A stretch of DNA of 13,205 nucleotides. It comes from Candidatus Gastranaerophilales bacterium. GTDB taxonomy: Bacteria > Cyanobacteriota > Vampirovibrionia > Gastranaerophilales > Gastranaerophilaceae. The DNA is taken from NCBI GenBank assembly GCA_944325615.1, contig CALVAU010000157.1:1-13205 (forward strand), in the 5' to 3' direction. How positions within the stretch are numbered: the stretch's first letter is position 1; each line of letters starts with the position of its first letter. The notes under the pieces were generated by a model. That model was not told where the DNA came from. It did no database searches and saw nothing but the letters and a program-made list of their open reading frames with translations. The position numbers were made by a program, and so were the translations under genes. This document shows, one piece after another, positions 12,918-13,205 of the stretch.

Positions 12918-13205
12918 ATGACAGAAACAAATGAAAATATAAATCAAGAATGGAAACCCAAAATAAATCCTTGGGTAATGGTAATACCTGTAATGCTTGC
13001 GGTATTTATCTATGTATTAGACGGTACAATCGGAAACGTAGCATTGCCGCATATGGCTGGAAGCTTTTCAGCTACAAGAGATGAGTCAATGTGGATTTTG
13101 ACAAGTTATTTGATTGCCGCAGGTATTGTAATTCCGGCAGTAGATTTTTTCAGTAAAGTTTTCGGACGTAAAAACTTTTTTATCATAAGTATTATGATGT
13201 TTACA
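12918..13205 (+). CDS. emrB: EmrB-type MFS drug transporter (DHA2), N-terminal part
   Basis: The frame is open from ATG 12918 to the window edge, giving 96 residues of a protein expected to be about 500 long. EmrB is a 14-helix proton-driven exporter of the inner membrane. The visible part has a short cytoplasmic tail (1-18) and helix 1 (about 19-40) carrying the DHA2 signature VLDGTIGNVALPHMAG (33-48), where D35 is the conserved membrane acid. SMWILTSYLIAAGIVIP (57-73) covers helix 2, and KVFGRKNFF (80-88) is the motif-A loop before helix 3. The more common second position is Thr (LDTT), here Gly. AGGA eight bases before the ATG supports the start. It completes a tripartite pump with emrA and the divergent channel gene. 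Confidence 0.93.
   Translation, partial: MTETNENINQEWKPKINPWVMVIPVMLAVFIYVLDGTIGNVALPHMAGSFSATRDESMWILTSYLIAAGIVIPAVDFFSKVFGRKNFFIISIMMFT

Overview
The window is AT-rich, non-phage chromosomal DNA from what looks like a diderm bacterium, because it encodes a TolC/NodT outer-membrane efflux channel with an EmrA-type adaptor. My best guess at lineage is the gut Vampirovibrionia/Melainabacteria (Gastranaerophilales), sister to Cyanobacteria. The hints are a cyanobacteria-like Der, a probable replication origin lying directly upstream of dnaN as in several cyanobacteria, and several short lineage-specific proteins. That assignment is an inference from memory; other AT-rich diderms are not excluded.

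Layout. At the left edge is the 5' part of an unrecognised minus-strand gene (1-450), divergent from the ribosome-assembly GTPase gene der (619-1953). A strong bidirectional terminator separates der from a minus-strand block that reads leftward from 5663. In order of transcription this block is dnaN, a C_GCAxxG_C_C-type cysteine protein, the fluoride channel crcB, an endonuclease IV-like TIM-barrel protein, and then two small paralogous acidic proteins of unknown function. The first four genes are packed with gaps of 10 and 4 bases and one 17-base overlap.

Upstream of dnaN lies about 670 bases without a convincing gene (5664-6332). It holds an AT-rich stretch, a TAA/TAG trinucleotide run, and a cluster of at least eight copies or near-copies of TTTTCTACA, two of them forming a perfect 24-bp palindrome. 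TTTTCTACA is one base away from the DnaA box form TTTTCCACA. I read this as a probable chromosomal origin (oriC). Most nearby genes point away from it on both sides. To its right sit two convergent near-consensus promoters with a terminator-like hairpin between them, a possible small-RNA locus.

Rightward from 6333 runs a plus-strand operon: a 55-residue protein, a 166-residue protein, two tandem paralogous DUF3137 membrane proteins, and prmC (release-factor methyltransferase).

The right third is a tripartite drug-efflux locus. A TolC/NodT-like channel gene on the minus strand (9798-11198) is divergent from marR, emrA and the start of an emrB-like MFS transporter on the plus strand. The shared intergenic region has a palindrome over the predicted tolC -35 box, consistent with MarR control of both arms. 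EmrB (inner membrane), EmrA (periplasmic adaptor) and the channel would together span both membranes.

No rRNA, tRNA, CRISPR array, insertion sequence or prophage gene was recognised.
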